The notes below the pieces were generated by a model. That model was not told where the DNA came from and did no database searches. It worked only from the letters and a program-made list of their open reading frames with translations. A program made the position numbers and the translations under genes. 64,000 bases of DNA from Pseudomonadales bacterium (GTDB lineage: Bacteria > Pseudomonadota > Gammaproteobacteria > Pseudomonadales > Pseudohongiellaceae), in the NCBI GenBank assembly GCA_022819645.1, contig JAJEGU010000033.1, positions 1 to 64,000 of the forward strand, written 5' to 3'. This document shows, piece by piece, positions 41,756-51,340 of the stretch. Positions within the stretch are counted from its first letter, which is position 1. Each line of letters starts with the position of its first letter.

Positions 41756-43990
41756 TCAGGCGTAGCAGTGCATTTTCCCGGCTTCTCCCTGTTGTCGCCG
41801 GTTCGCGGCAAGCTTCAGCACATTGTGAATCAGCCCCGGACCATGACCGTTTTCCAGGCTCATGATGGACTCGGGGTGGAACTGGACCCCCCATACCGGA
41901 AGCTCCCGGTGTTCCACCGCCATGATCACGCCATCTTCGCTGCGGGCGGTGACTTGCAGGCAGTCCGTTACCGAGGCGGCAAGCAGGGAGTGGTAGCGGC
42001 CCACCGGGAAAGACTGCGGGATTCCGGTGAACAAGACACTGCCCTCATGGGCGATCAGCGACTGCTTGCCATGCATGGGAGCCTGTAATTGCCCGAGTTC
42101 GCCGCCAAAGTGTTCGACGATTCCCTGCAGGCCAAGGCAGACCCCAAAGACCGGAACCCGCCGCTCCAGCGCCCTGGCGATGGTCTCGCAGACAGCAAAG
42201 CGGCCTGGCGTAGATGGCCCTGGCGACAATACCACCAGATCGATCCGCTCCCCACGCAGGTACTCCCGGGCGGCCTCGGCGCGCAAGGTGATCAGTTCCG
42301 CGCCAAGCCGCCGGAAACAATCCCCGAGGCTGTGCACGAAGGAGTCTTCATGGTCCACCATGAGCACCTGCAACCGCCCGAATTCCGGCGTCGCCCGGAA
42401 TGGCGCCGTAGCGGAAATCGGCTTTACGGAAACGCCAATGGCCTGCATCAGCGCCCTGGCCTTGAGCCGGGTTTCCTGCTCTTCGGCTTCCGGGTCGGAA
42501 TCCGCCAGCAAGGTGGCCCCGGCCCGCACTTCGGCAACGCCGTCCTTGATGCGAATCGTGCGCAGGGTCAGGCCGGTATTGAGGTTGCCGTCAAAACCGA
42601 TATGACCAATGGCGCCGCCGTACCAGCGCCGGGCGGATTTCTCGTGCCGTTCCAGATATTGCATGGCCGCCAGCTTGGGAGCGCCGGTGACGGTGACCGC
42701 CCAGGTGTGGGAGAGGAAACCGTCGAGGGCGTCAAAGCCGCTCTTCAGGCGGCCCTTGACGTGGTCCACGGTGTGAATCAGACGGGAGTACATTTCAATC
42801 TGCCGCCGGCCAACCACTTCCACCGATCCCGGTTCGCAGACCCGGGCCTTGTCGTTGCGATCCACATCGGTACACATGGAAAGCTCGGATTCATCCTTGC
42901 TGGAATTGAGCAGGCGGCGGATTTGTTCGGCGTCGGCGAGGGCGTCAACGCCCCGGGCGATGGTGCCGGATATCGGACAGGTTTCGATACAATCGCCTTC
43001 CACCCGCACGAACATTTCGGGAGAGGCGGCGACGAGGTATTCCCGCTCGCCAAGATTCATCAGGGCGCCATAGGGCGCGGGGTTTGACTCGGCAAGACGC
43101 TGGAACACCTGTGCCGGGCTGTCCTTGCACGGCGCGAAGAAGGTCTGGCCGGGAACTACTTCGAACAGGTCGCCGCGGCTGAAATACCGCTTTGCGCGCT
43201 CGACGCCGGCGGCGTATTCCCCGGCCTCGTGATCACACTCCCGCTGCACGGAAATCGCCGGCGAAAAAGGAACCGCCAGGGCGGAGCGCTTGAGGCCGCC
43301 GGTGGTTTCCCCATGTTGCTCGCGACCCCGGGCGCGGCAGATGAACTCATAGTTGTACGCCAGCGCCTGTTCCCGCCGGTGGTCCGAAACGAGAATGCGG
43401 TCCGGCAGATACAGCACAAGGTCGCGATCATCCGGCCCGCGCTGCTGTTGCAGTTCGATCTCCTCGAACTGGAATGTCAGGTCGTAACCGAAAGCGCCAT
43501 AAAGCCCGAGAAAGGGGTCATCCGGGAAGCGAAACCAGGCTGACAGGGCCCGCAGGGCGGAAAATACGCTGTGCCGGCGGCTGCGGTTCTCCTCGCTGAA
43601 CCCGCCTTGCGGCGGCCGGATTTCCAAATGGATCGCCGACTGCCGTCGCTCAAGCCAGTGAAGAAAGTCGCCCCCGGCAAAGGCCCGCTCCACTTCGGCG
43701 AGCAGAATCCCGCCCCGGCGGTTGAGCGCCTCCACGGCGAGTTTGCGGCCGCGCCCCACGAGGCGCAACGGCGGATTGACAAAGCCGATATCCCAGCGGG
43801 TATAGCGCCCGGGATATTCAAAACCCGAACGCAGCAATACGCCGGGAGAGGCATTGAGGGCTTCGGTCAGGCCATCCATTGCCGTGGCGTAGTCCAGCTT
43901 TTCCACCGACAGATGCACACGCACACCGCCGCCGGTCTCGTGGCGGTATTGTCGGCCGGGCTCCCATCGTACAGTTCCACTCGTTCCCAT
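41756..43990 (-). CDS. trpEG: fused anthranilate synthase (TrpE-TrpG)
   Basis: A 744-residue bifunctional enzyme. The chorismate-using part spans residues ~1-520, with GDLFEVVPGQTFFAPC, the catalytic-site CPISGTIARG, DESELSMCTDVDRNDKARV and GAIGHIGFDGNLNTGLTLRT. The glutamine amidotransferase part (~540-735) has the nucleophile in VFGVCLGLQGI, LSPGPSTPG, and the His-Glu pair in GVQFHPESI. The ammonia made by the second half is channelled to the first. This fusion order is known from rhizobia. The ATG at 43990 has GGAGG 9 bases upstream. Preceded by a trpL leader and attenuator, which supports anthranilate rather than aminodeoxychorismate synthesis. Confidence 0.9.
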   Translation of the reverse strand: MGTSGTVRWEPGRQYRHETGGGVRVHLSVEKLDYATAMDGLTEALNASPGVLLRSGFEYPGRYTRWDIGFVNPPLRLVGRGRKLAVEALNRRGGILLAEVERAFAGGDFLHWLERRQSAIHLEIRPPQGGFSEENRSRRHSVFSALRALSAWFRFPDDPFLGLYGAFGYDLTFQFEEIELQQQRGPDDRDLVLYLPDRILVSDHRREQALAYNYEFICRARGREQHGETTGGLKRSALAVPFSPAISVQRECDHEAGEYAAGVERAKRYFSRGDLFEVVPGQTFFAPCKDSPAQVFQRLAESNPAPYGALMNLGEREYLVAASPEMFVRVEGDCIETCPISGTIARGVDALADAEQIRRLLNSSKDESELSMCTDVDRNDKARVCEPGSVEVVGRRQIEMYSRLIHTVDHVKGRLKSGFDALDGFLSHTWAVTVTGAPKLAAMQYLERHEKSARRWYGGAIGHIGFDGNLNTGLTLRTIRIKDGVAEVRAGATLLADSDPEAEEQETRLKARALMQAIGVSVKPISATAPFRATPEFGRLQVLMVDHEDSFVHSLGDCFRRLGAELITLRAEAAREYLRGERIDLVVLSPGPSTPGRFAVCETIARALERRVPVFGVCLGLQGIVEHFGGELGQLQAPMHGKQSLIAHEGSVLFTGIPQSFPVGRYHSLLAASVTDCLQVTARSEDGVIMAVEHRELPVWGVQFHPESIMSLENGHGPGLIHNVLKLAANRRQQGEAGKMHCYA

Positions 43991-44040
43991 CACGGGTTCC
44001 TCCGCTTGACCTGCCGGAGCCGTGACTGGAACGATTACTG

Positions 44041-44111
44041 AAAGGAAACAGAACGACCGCCACAACTCCGGGCGGCCGGTGAAGAATTACTCAGGATTCT
44101 TCCGGCAGCCC
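44041..44111 (-). promoter_or_regulatory. trp attenuator (antiterminator/terminator)
   Basis: On the minus strand: segment 2 GGGCTGCCGG (44102-44111) can pair with segment 3 CCGGCCGCCC (44070-44079), nine of ten positions. Segment 3 can instead pair with segment 4: GGCCGCC (44071-44077) with GGCGGTC (44055-44061), followed by the T-rich run GTTCTGTTTCCTTT (44041-44054). These are mutually exclusive structures in the classic 2:3 versus 3:4 layout. Ribosome stalling at the leader Trp codons would favour 2:3 and read-through. Confidence 0.8.
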
Positions 44112-44152
44112 GCGTCGGCAAACCACCAGAAGCTGAAACGCAACCTGTTCAT
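44087..44152 (-). CDS. trpL: trp operon leader peptide
   Basis: A 21-codon ORF: MNRLRFSFWWFADAGCRKNP then E and stop TAA at 44087-44089. Two adjacent TGG codons (44123-44128) form the sensing site. It ends inside the attenuator region and lies ~100 bases before trpEG. Too short for routine ORF finding; supported by position, tandem Trp and the overlapping attenuator structures. Confidence 0.85.
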   Translation of the reverse strand: MNRLRFSFWWFADAGCRKNPE

Positions 44153-44159
44153 GGTCGCG

Positions 44160-44188
44160 ATACTGAACCCGCGGCCCCGGAAAGTCAA
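44160..44188 (-). promoter_or_regulatory. candidate trp promoter
   Basis: On the minus strand TTGACT (44183-44188) and CAGTAT (44160-44165) with 17-base spacing. The expected start site falls within a few bases of the trpL ATG, so the leader may be translated with little or no 5' UTR. Confidence 0.4.
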
Positions 44189-44309
44189 GCGGGATTTGGC
44201 TAATAAGCTGATCCTGACTCCACAGGGGTTTGACCGCAGGGCCTTTGTCCGTCGGGCGGCTTGCTGCTAAGCTTTGGCGACTTCGGATTGCAACGGCGGG
44301 AGCTTTGCC

Positions 44310-45578
44310 ATGGTCCTTCTCCAACGATTTTTCATTGCCGCATTCGCGCTGGTTTTTTCGGCCGCATCGCTGGCCGCCGAGTTTGTCCGGGGCGACCCGG
44401 AGCAACTCGGGCTTTCCGCCGAGCGGCTGGCAGTGCTCGATGCGCGGCTGAAGGCCTTTGTCGAGGAGGACCGCATCGCCGGACAGGTGGTGCTCGTGCT
44501 GCGCGATGGAAAAGTGGCGTTCAGCGCCGCCAATGGCTGGCGCGACAAGGAAGCGGGCGCGGCCATGAGCGGCGACACGATTTTCCGCATTGCTTCCCAG
44601 ACCAAGGCCATTGTCAGCACGGCGATCATGGTCCTGCAGGAGCAGGGCAAGCTCGACATCAGCGACCCTCTCGGGCGCTATATTCCCGAATGGAGCGACA
44701 TGCAGGTTGCGGTGGTGCCGGACGGCAGCGTGGGCTATGTGCTGGAAGACGCGGCCCGGCCCATCACGATCCGGCATCTGCTGACCCACACCGCCGGCAT
44801 GAGTTATGGCAGCGGGCCGGCCCAGGACCGCTGGGAGGCGGCGGGCTTCCAGGGCTGGTATTTCGCCAACCGCGACGAGCCCATCGCCGAAACCATCGCC
44901 CGCATGGGTTCACTACCCCTGGACGCCCATCCCGGCGAGCAATGGATCTATGGCTACAGCACCGACATTCTCGGCGTGGTGGTGGAAAAAGCCAGCGGCA
45001 TGGACCTGCAAAGCTTTCTGCAACAGCATATCTTCGACCCGCTCGACATGCGCGACACGCACTTCTACCTGCCGGAAGACAAACGCGACCGGCTGGCCAC
45101 GGTGTATCGCCCCGGCGCCGATGGCGTCGAAGCGATTCCGGAAACCGACGGCATGCAAAGCCAGGGCATGTATGCGAACGGCCCCCGCACGAGTTTCTCC
45201 GGTGGCGCGGGCCTGCTTTCCACGGCCCGGGACTACGCCCGCTTCCTGCAAATGACCCTGAATGGCGGCGAGCTTGACGGCGCGCGCGTCCTCTCGCCCA
45301 AGACCATGGAACTGATGACCGTGGACCATCTGGCGGGAATCCCCTTCCGCAGCGGCCAGGGTTTCGGCCTCGGCTATTACGTGCTTGAAGACCTCGGCGC
45401 CAATGGGCGTCTTGGCTCGGAAGGCGAATACGGCTGGGGCGGAGCCTACCATTCCACCTACTGGGTGGATCCGGCGGAGGCTCTGGTAGTCGTCTATCTC
45501 ACCCAGATCATCCCCGCCACGGGCCTGAACGACTACAACGTGCTCCGCAACGGGATTTATCAGGCGATCGTGGATTGA
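44310..45578 (+). CDS. class C beta-lactamase-family serine hydrolase
   Basis: A 422-residue exported protein (signal peptide to LAAEF). Active-site motifs are SxxK as SQTK in FRIASQTKAIVS (Ser near residue 93), YxN-type YGYSTD, and GLLSTARDYARFLQM typical of esterase/D-Ala-D-Ala-type members. Such proteins are more often esterases, carboxypeptidases or transesterases than lactamases. The ATG at 44310 begins the signal peptide; an in-frame ATG 36 bases upstream is less likely. Divergent from the trp leader. Confidence 0.87.
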   Translation: MVLLQRFFIAAFALVFSAASLAAEFVRGDPEQLGLSAERLAVLDARLKAFVEEDRIAGQVVLVLRDGKVAFSAANGWRDKEAGAAMSGDTIFRIASQTKAIVSTAIMVLQEQGKLDISDPLGRYIPEWSDMQVAVVPDGSVGYVLEDAARPITIRHLLTHTAGMSYGSGPAQDRWEAAGFQGWYFANRDEPIAETIARMGSLPLDAHPGEQWIYGYSTDILGVVVEKASGMDLQSFLQQHIFDPLDMRDTHFYLPEDKRDRLATVYRPGADGVEAIPETDGMQSQGMYANGPRTSFSGGAGLLSTARDYARFLQMTLNGGELDGARVLSPKTMELMTVDHLAGIPFRSGQGFGLGYYVLEDLGANGRLGSEGEYGWGGAYHSTYWVDPAEALVVVYLTQIIPATGLNDYNVLRNGIYQAIVD

Positions 45579-45627
45579 GACCCTGCCGACGGAGTTGACG
45601 AAACAAACAGGAGCCCGGGGATAGCCG

Positions 45628-46266
45628 ATGCCGCAATCTCAAACCATGACCCTGCGCGCGCTATTCCCCACCTTCCTTCACGAGGCCTGGTATCCCGATT
45701 TTGCGGCGGAAAAGGATCCATTCATCCGCCGCATCTATGCCATCCGCGACGAGGATGAAGCGGGGCGGGAGTACTCCGCCCGCCACTACCCACACGGCTT
45801 CACCAGCTTCCGCAGCCGCGACCGCCTCTACACCGACCCGGCCTTCCGCAAACTCGTGGACTTCATGTTCCAGGTCGCCTGCGACTACGGCCACAAGCAA
45901 TTCTGGGACCTGGAAAACTTCGAACTCGCCATGACCCAGCTCTGGTGCAATATCAACTCGCGCCACAGCTTCCACCGGGATCACGTCCACCCCTACTCCC
46001 AGATCAGCGGCGTGTTCTACCTCCAGTGCGACCCCGGCGCGGCTCCCATCAGCTTCAAGGACCCGCGCCCGGCGCGCTGGATGGTTCCCGCGCCACTGCG
46101 GGAAAACCGCGCCGAGAACACCCTCATCACCACCCTCCCCCCGGAGGAAGGCAAGTTGCTGATGTTTCCCGCCTGGCTCGACCACGGCGTAAGCCAGCAG
46201 CACGAGGATGCCGACCGCATCAGCATGTCCTGCAACTTCGAGTTGCGGCAGAAAAGCGTTTCCTGA
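45628..46266 (+). CDS. putative 2OG-Fe(II) oxygenase of the TIGR02466 type
   Basis: A 212-residue protein. The double-stranded beta-helix core shows HRDHVHPYSQISGVFYLQ (HxD/H iron-ligand region), then FKDPRP, and the distal histidine in MFPAWLDHGV followed by RISMSCNFEL, where the Arg would bind 2-oxoglutarate. The N-terminal LRALFPTFLHEAWYPDF matches the family opening as I recall it. Substrate unknown. Located 50 bases after the serine hydrolase on the same strand, possibly co-transcribed. Confidence 0.78.
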   Translation: MPQSQTMTLRALFPTFLHEAWYPDFAAEKDPFIRRIYAIRDEDEAGREYSARHYPHGFTSFRSRDRLYTDPAFRKLVDFMFQVACDYGHKQFWDLENFELAMTQLWCNINSRHSFHRDHVHPYSQISGVFYLQCDPGAAPISFKDPRPARWMVPAPLRENRAENTLITTLPPEEGKLLMFPAWLDHGVSQQHEDADRISMSCNFELRQKSVS

Positions 46267-46324
46267 GGGAATTAACAGGAAAATCCGGTGGTAGTCGCCG
46301 GGTTTTCCGGGTAGTATCCTGTCC

Positions 46325-47476
46325 ATGATTGAACGGGAACAACATGTTCGGGAAATCCTGCGGCGACTTCGCAACTTTGAAGTTGTGGCGATTCTCGGTC
46401 CGCGGCAAATCGGCAAGACCACCCTGGCGCGGCAGGTGGCCGGCGGTTTTCGATCTCGTTCACATCATTTCGACCTGGAAGACCCGGCGATCCTCGCGCA
46501 ACTTGAGGCCGACCCGAATCTGGCCCTCAGGGAACTCAGGGGCCTGGTCATCATCGACGAGATTCAGCGTCTGCCAGACCTCTTCCCCCTGTTGCGGGTA
46601 CTCGCCGACCGCAGACCGAGGCCGGCCCGGTTTCTGGTGCTGGGCAGCGCCTCGCCGAAGCTGTTGCGGCAATCTTCGGAATCCCTTGCCGGCAGAATCA
46701 ACTATTTTGAACTGAATGGATTCGGCCTCCATGAAACCGGCCCGCAGCGGCTTGCCCGCCGCTGGCTGCGGGGCGGGTTTCCAGCCGCCTATCTGGCCAG
46801 ATCCCATCGCGACTGCTTCGAATGGCTGGAAAGCTTCTGCCGCACTTTTGTTGAAAGTGATCTGGCCCAACTCGGCGTTCGCACTCCCGGGGTCACCTTG
46901 CGCAGATTCTGGGCCATGCTGGCGCATCGTCACGGACAGACCTGGAATTCCACCGAATTTTCACGCGCCTTTGGCGTGGCGGATACCACGGTCCGCAGAT
47001 ACCTCGACATTCTCAGCAGCGCACTGGTGGTGCGACAGCTTCCGTCCTGGCGCGAGAATCTGAACAAGCGTCAGGTGCAGGCACCGAAGGTGTATCTGCG
47101 GGATTCGGGGCTGACCCACCACCTGTTAGGCATAGCCGATACCGCGTCGCTTGATGTCCACCCGGCGAGGGGGGCCACCTGGGAGGGCTTGCTCATCGAA
47201 TTCGTCATGGAACAACTGGCGGAGCCGGGGCGCGAGTTCTACCACTGGCGCGCCCATACCGGGGCCGAACTCGACCTTTTCTGTCGCAGGGGCAACGAAC
47301 GAATCGGCATTGAAGTCAAGCTCAGCTCCGCCCCACGAATCACGCCATCCATGCGCAGCGCTCTGCGGGACCTGAAGCTGAAGGAACTGGTGGTGATCCA
47401 CGCCGGGGAAGAATCCTGGCCCATGGCGGAAAACATCCGCGCCGTGGCGGCCAGAAGGCTGCAAAGCGACCTGTAG
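46325..47476 (+). CDS. AAA_14 ATPase with DUF4143 and PD-(D/E)XK-like C-terminus
   Basis: A 383-residue protein: Walker A GPRQIGKTTLA (residues ~25-35), Walker B RGLVIIDEIQRLPD, the arginine-finger-like LVLGSASPKLL, then a winged-helix/DUF4143 part (FSRAFGVADTTVRRYLDIL, with YLRDSGLTHHLLG) and a C-terminal nuclease-like motif ELDLFCRRGNERIGIEVK. Widespread in bacteria, often in accessory or defence-related regions, with no firm function. It stands alone and ends at a strong shared terminator. Confidence 0.85.
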   Translation: MIEREQHVREILRRLRNFEVVAILGPRQIGKTTLARQVAGGFRSRSHHFDLEDPAILAQLEADPNLALRELRGLVIIDEIQRLPDLFPLLRVLADRRPRPARFLVLGSASPKLLRQSSESLAGRINYFELNGFGLHETGPQRLARRWLRGGFPAAYLARSHRDCFEWLESFCRTFVESDLAQLGVRTPGVTLRRFWAMLAHRHGQTWNSTEFSRAFGVADTTVRRYLDILSSALVVRQLPSWRENLNKRQVQAPKVYLRDSGLTHHLLGIADTASLDVHPARGATWEGLLIEFVMEQLAEPGREFYHWRAHTGAELDLFCRRGNERIGIEVKLSSAPRITPSMRSALRDLKLKELVVIHAGEESWPMAENIRAVAARRLQSDL

Positions 47477-47530
47477 CCGATGGTGACCGTCGTGATCGAC
47501 CAAGCGCCTGCCGGGCACCACCCAATGGAA

Positions 47531-47561
47531 AAAACGGCGGTGGGAGCGCCACCGCCGTTTT
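47531..47561. terminator. bidirectional rho-independent terminator
   Basis: A perfect 13-bp stem AAAACGGCGGTGG / CCACCGCCGTTTT with loop GAGCG, between the convergent AAA_14 and TonB-receptor genes. A T-run follows on the minus strand and a shorter one on the plus strand. Confidence 0.9.
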
Positions 47562-47585
47562 GGGTTATTCCTGTTCTGATTGGGA

Positions 47586-50500
47586 TCAGAGTGTGTGGGT
47601 AAACCTCGCGTAGATGCGGCGACCGCGCGGATCGAACACCAGGGCATCGTAGTTTCCGGCGCTGGCTTCACGATAGGGCAGTTGCTGATCCAGCAGATCC
47701 AGCACGCCGAAGGTGAAGATGGTGCTGCCGAATGCGGCACTATCCCAGTCATGGGTGTAGCGAAATTGCACGTCCCAAGTCTGGTAGCTGTCGACCTTGT
47801 GGCGCAACAGCGAACGAACCAGATCGTTTCCGGTTTCGTACTCAAAATCGTAGGACAAATCCTGGTAGGAACCGATATACCTGTTAATCAATGTCAAACC
47901 ATATTGATCGCGCTGCCATGAGAACGTGATATTTCCCTTGTTGTCCGGCAGCGAGCGCACATGATTGCCGTTTCCGGTGTTTCCGGTCGTGCCTGCCGCA
48001 TCAAAAATGCCGGTGTCAACCAATCCGAGTTCCAGCCCCGGCACATTAATCAGCTTGTACTGCCGCACATGAGTGTAATCGCTGCTGATGCGAAAGCGGC
48101 CCAGATCGTTGTCCCAGTTGTATGCGATCTTGACATCGGCTCCATCAACCTCGATCTGGCCAGCGTTGATGGCCGCCAGGGTCAAGGTGATCAGGTTGGC
48201 GTCCTCGCCTCGCGTAACCCGGCTGATGCCCCATCCTTCCGCAGGTGGTTCATACAAGGCAGGATTGACCACACAGTTCAGCCTTTCGTCGGAATCGCGT
48301 CCGAACTCGGCCTCAAGCGCATTGGGGTCGCAGGGCACGTCCAGCACGGGCGAATCAGCTGATATGCTGTCGTTCAGGATGTAGTTGGCGGGGTTGTCTC
48401 GCACTTCCAGAAACCGCTCAATCTCCGGTTGCACAGCGGAAATGCCAGGCTCCGGAAGCACCCTGTCGCTTACTTCAAAGCGCCAGAAATCGGCCTGCAC
48501 CTGGAGTCCGTCCAGGTTGCCGGAAGGCGTCCAGATGAAACCGACCGAATAGGTGTCCGCATATTCGTTGCCGACATCCGGCGCCGGGCCGCCCAAGGTG
48601 AAGGTTTGCTCTACTTCACCGTTCTCGGGTGTCGGATCGATAAGGCCGGCACGCACTCGCTGGTTCGAAATCGGATCCTTGAATGTGAGGCTGCCGGCTT
48701 CCAGTCCTTCTTCGACAATACCGATATTGGGCGCCCGGAAGGACTGCGACCAGGAGCCGCGCAGCAACAGCTCGTCGACCGGACGCCAGCTCAGGGCGAT
48801 TTTCGGCGACAGTTCGCTGCCTATGTTGCCGCCATAGTCTTCCCAGCGAAGCGCAACTTGCGACTCGACGTTTTCCATGAACGGGAGCGACAACTCGCCG
48901 AACACTGAATTCGTGGAACGCATGTTGTTGTAATTGAAAATACAGTTGGAGCACTCGTAGTTGTTGGCTACGTAATGGAATTGATTGGGAACGCCGTTTT
49001 CGTCGTATCCCAGAATTCGATTTTGCAGGCCGGGAAAGTTCAGATCGGGTGCAATGGAATGCGCGGTGCGTTCACGATACTGGGCACCGATAGCGACCGC
49101 CGCCTCACCACCGGCCATATCGAACAGCCCGCCGCTCACTACCCCGTCAAACACACGCAGTTTATTGCGCTTGTCCGCCCGCAATACGGTCTGATTTATC
49201 CAATCCATCAACTCCGGGCTGTTGGCCACATTCGGATCGGTAAACTGGGTCAGAAACGGATTGTAGAACATGCAGCCGTCCTTGCCGTGGTTGTTGCTCG
49301 TCAATGCGTAAGACAGACTTTCACGCGTGGTGAACACATAGCCGGGAAAGAAAGTCTGGGTCAACCCCGCATAAAAATCCCATCCCTGAGGCACGGCGCC
49401 ACCAAACGGCCCGGGTTCACCGACAAAGTCAAAATCCGGTCTGCCGTTCGGTGTGCAGTTGGGGCCGCCCAATCCATTGGCCGCCAATTCGGTTCGCTCG
49501 CGATTGAAAACCTGGTAGGACTGCTCATTGCTCGTGCTCGACCAGGAAAGGCTCACATCGTAGTTCCAATCCCGATCGTTAAACTGAAAATCTCCGCGGA
49601 TACCCGTCTGTATCAAGTCCGATGATGTGTCGGTGAAATTTTGCCGCTGCCCGTTTCTGGGAAGGTTGTCCCGGGGATTTGCCCAGAACGCCATGTTGGG
49701 TCCTCCGTTGGCCATTGAAACGGGAGCGTTTGGTATCTCGGTTGGACGTTCCAATCCTGCCTTTGGTGCGAAAAACCCCAACTCCATGGTCTGTCCAATC
49801 GCGTTGAATCCGAAGGCGGGATTGCGGGTATAGGCGCCAGGCTGGGCCAGGAAAACCGTTGGTCCGCGAGTCTGGCTGGAACCGCCGGTATTGTTCAAGC
49901 CGCCGCCCTCAAGCGTTACGGTATTCTCGGAATGGACCGCAAACAGGTAAAACTCCGCCGACTCGCTGAAGGTATGGTCGAACGAGAGGGCAACGCTGCT
50001 GCGTTCGGTTTTGTTCTCGAGAAAGTTAAAGCGAGCGGCATCTTCGCGACATGCGCCGCTACGTTCTCCGCGCTGCTCACGCAAGGTTCCATACTGGAAC
50101 GGAATGCCTGTGGCCCCAACCATGGTTTCACATAGTGGGTCGCTGTAAATTGCCTGGTCCAATCCGCCTTGGGAAATATTGTACGCTCTGATTTCCTCAT
50201 TGACATAAGCGGGGTTGACGTTCGCGCCGAATACCGGAGAAGAAACTGCGCCGCCAATTGCCGAAACGGTCTCCAGAAACTCCGAGTTTTCGTCGATATG
50301 GTTGCCATACAGAACGTTGAGCGGGTCGCGCTCGAACATCTCGCCGGAGATGACGAAATGCGTGTCGCCGTCGTCGCTGGCCCAGCCCCAGATACCACTA
50401 ATCGTCTGATCGAAGGAATCGCCCGCAGCTTCCACACCCTGAATGTCGCCGTAAAGCTCAATGCCTTCGAAATCGGTGCGCATGACGATATTGACCACGC

Positions 50501-50993
50501 CAGCCACAGCGTCTGCGCCATAGAGTGCCGAACCACCGTCGGTCAGGACTTCGATTCGGTCGGTCATCATGGTCGGAATCGCGTTGATATTGACGAACTC
50601 GCCACCGGAGACTGTCTCACCCGCGTGGGGCGCCATACGTTTTCCGTTGATTAACGTCAGAGTCGAATTCTCGCCAAGGTTCCGCAGATTGACCACAGCG
50701 GTTCCCTCGGTCTGGGAGCGCTCGCCCGAACCCTGGTTGGTAAATGACCCGGAATTTACTTCCAGGTTCTTGATGACGTCCCAGACGATTGCGGCCCCCT
50801 GGGCTTCAATGCTGTCCCGGTCAATCACCTGCACCGGCGAAGGCGCGTCCAGCGGAGTGCCGCGGATGAAGGAGCCGGTGACCACCACTTCCTCGATGGC
50901 GTCCTCATCGTCCTGGGCGGCGACTGGCAGGGAAAGGCCGGCGAGTACGGCCAGGGTGAGCGCTTTTCGCGCACTCGGGAATCTGCGTTGCAT
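47586..50993 (-). CDS. large TonB-dependent outer-membrane receptor
   Basis: A 1135-residue receptor with a signal peptide (to VAAQDDED), a TonB box-like EEVVVTGS, a plug domain (residues ~40-180; NAIPTMMTDRIEVLTDGGSA region and YGADAVAGVVNIVMRT) and a beta-barrel with many aromatic strand ends, finishing in a phenylalanine-poor but aromatic C-terminus IYARFTHTL. The plug sequence is of the type common in marine gammaproteobacterial polymer or peptide uptake receptors. Ligand unknown. GGGGAGAA precedes the ATG. The 347 bases upstream are AT-rich, without a recognised riboswitch. Confidence 0.9.
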   Translation of the reverse strand: MQRRFPSARKALTLAVLAGLSLPVAAQDDEDAIEEVVVTGSFIRGTPLDAPSPVQVIDRDSIEAQGAAIVWDVIKNLEVNSGSFTNQGSGERSQTEGTAVVNLRNLGENSTLTLINGKRMAPHAGETVSGGEFVNINAIPTMMTDRIEVLTDGGSALYGADAVAGVVNIVMRTDFEGIELYGDIQGVEAAGDSFDQTISGIWGWASDDGDTHFVISGEMFERDPLNVLYGNHIDENSEFLETVSAIGGAVSSPVFGANVNPAYVNEEIRAYNISQGGLDQAIYSDPLCETMVGATGIPFQYGTLREQRGERSGACREDAARFNFLENKTERSSVALSFDHTFSESAEFYLFAVHSENTVTLEGGGLNNTGGSSQTRGPTVFLAQPGAYTRNPAFGFNAIGQTMELGFFAPKAGLERPTEIPNAPVSMANGGPNMAFWANPRDNLPRNGQRQNFTDTSSDLIQTGIRGDFQFNDRDWNYDVSLSWSSTSNEQSYQVFNRERTELAANGLGGPNCTPNGRPDFDFVGEPGPFGGAVPQGWDFYAGLTQTFFPGYVFTTRESLSYALTSNNHGKDGCMFYNPFLTQFTDPNVANSPELMDWINQTVLRADKRNKLRVFDGVVSGGLFDMAGGEAAVAIGAQYRERTAHSIAPDLNFPGLQNRILGYDENGVPNQFHYVANNYECSNCIFNYNNMRSTNSVFGELSLPFMENVESQVALRWEDYGGNIGSELSPKIALSWRPVDELLLRGSWSQSFRAPNIGIVEEGLEAGSLTFKDPISNQRVRAGLIDPTPENGEVEQTFTLGGPAPDVGNEYADTYSVGFIWTPSGNLDGLQVQADFWRFEVSDRVLPEPGISAVQPEIERFLEVRDNPANYILNDSISADSPVLDVPCDPNALEAEFGRDSDERLNCVVNPALYEPPAEGWGISRVTRGEDANLITLTLAAINAGQIEVDGADVKIAYNWDNDLGRFRISSDYTHVRQYKLINVPGLELGLVDTGIFDAAGTTGNTGNGNHVRSLPDNKGNITFSWQRDQYGLTLINRYIGSYQDLSYDFEYETGNDLVRSLLRHKVDSYQTWDVQFRYTHDWDSAAFGSTIFTFGVLDLLDQQLPYREASAGNYDALVFDPRGRRIYARFTHTL

Positions 50994-51340
50994 TTTGGTT
51001 CTCCCCTCGATTTGGAGTATTTCTGAAGTCTTGTTTATTCCGCTTCGGTCGTTTTGCCGAAATTGCGCGAGGGCTAAGTTTACTCATATTTTGTTCGGGA
51101 TAAAGCCTTCCAGGGAAATACTTTCGATATTTTGTCAAGATGTTACTTTTTTACCCAGTTCGAGAATCCGGCTCAACCCCTGATGTCGAATGAGGGGGCA
51201 ATTTGAAACAGTGTGTAATCTTGCTGGCGCCTCCGGGAGAGTGGATTTAGGCTTGCTTGCCTGCGGAGAATTTTTTGGGCGGGGCTGCCGGTCGTCGGTT
51301 TTCCCGGTACCGGGGGAGTCGCGGTAAGGAGATTGATGCA

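Noticed and set aside
50994..51340. Cobalamin or other riboswitch upstream of the TonB receptor
   Set aside because: The region is AT-rich, but no conserved B12-box-like or other known riboswitch core could be identified by eye.
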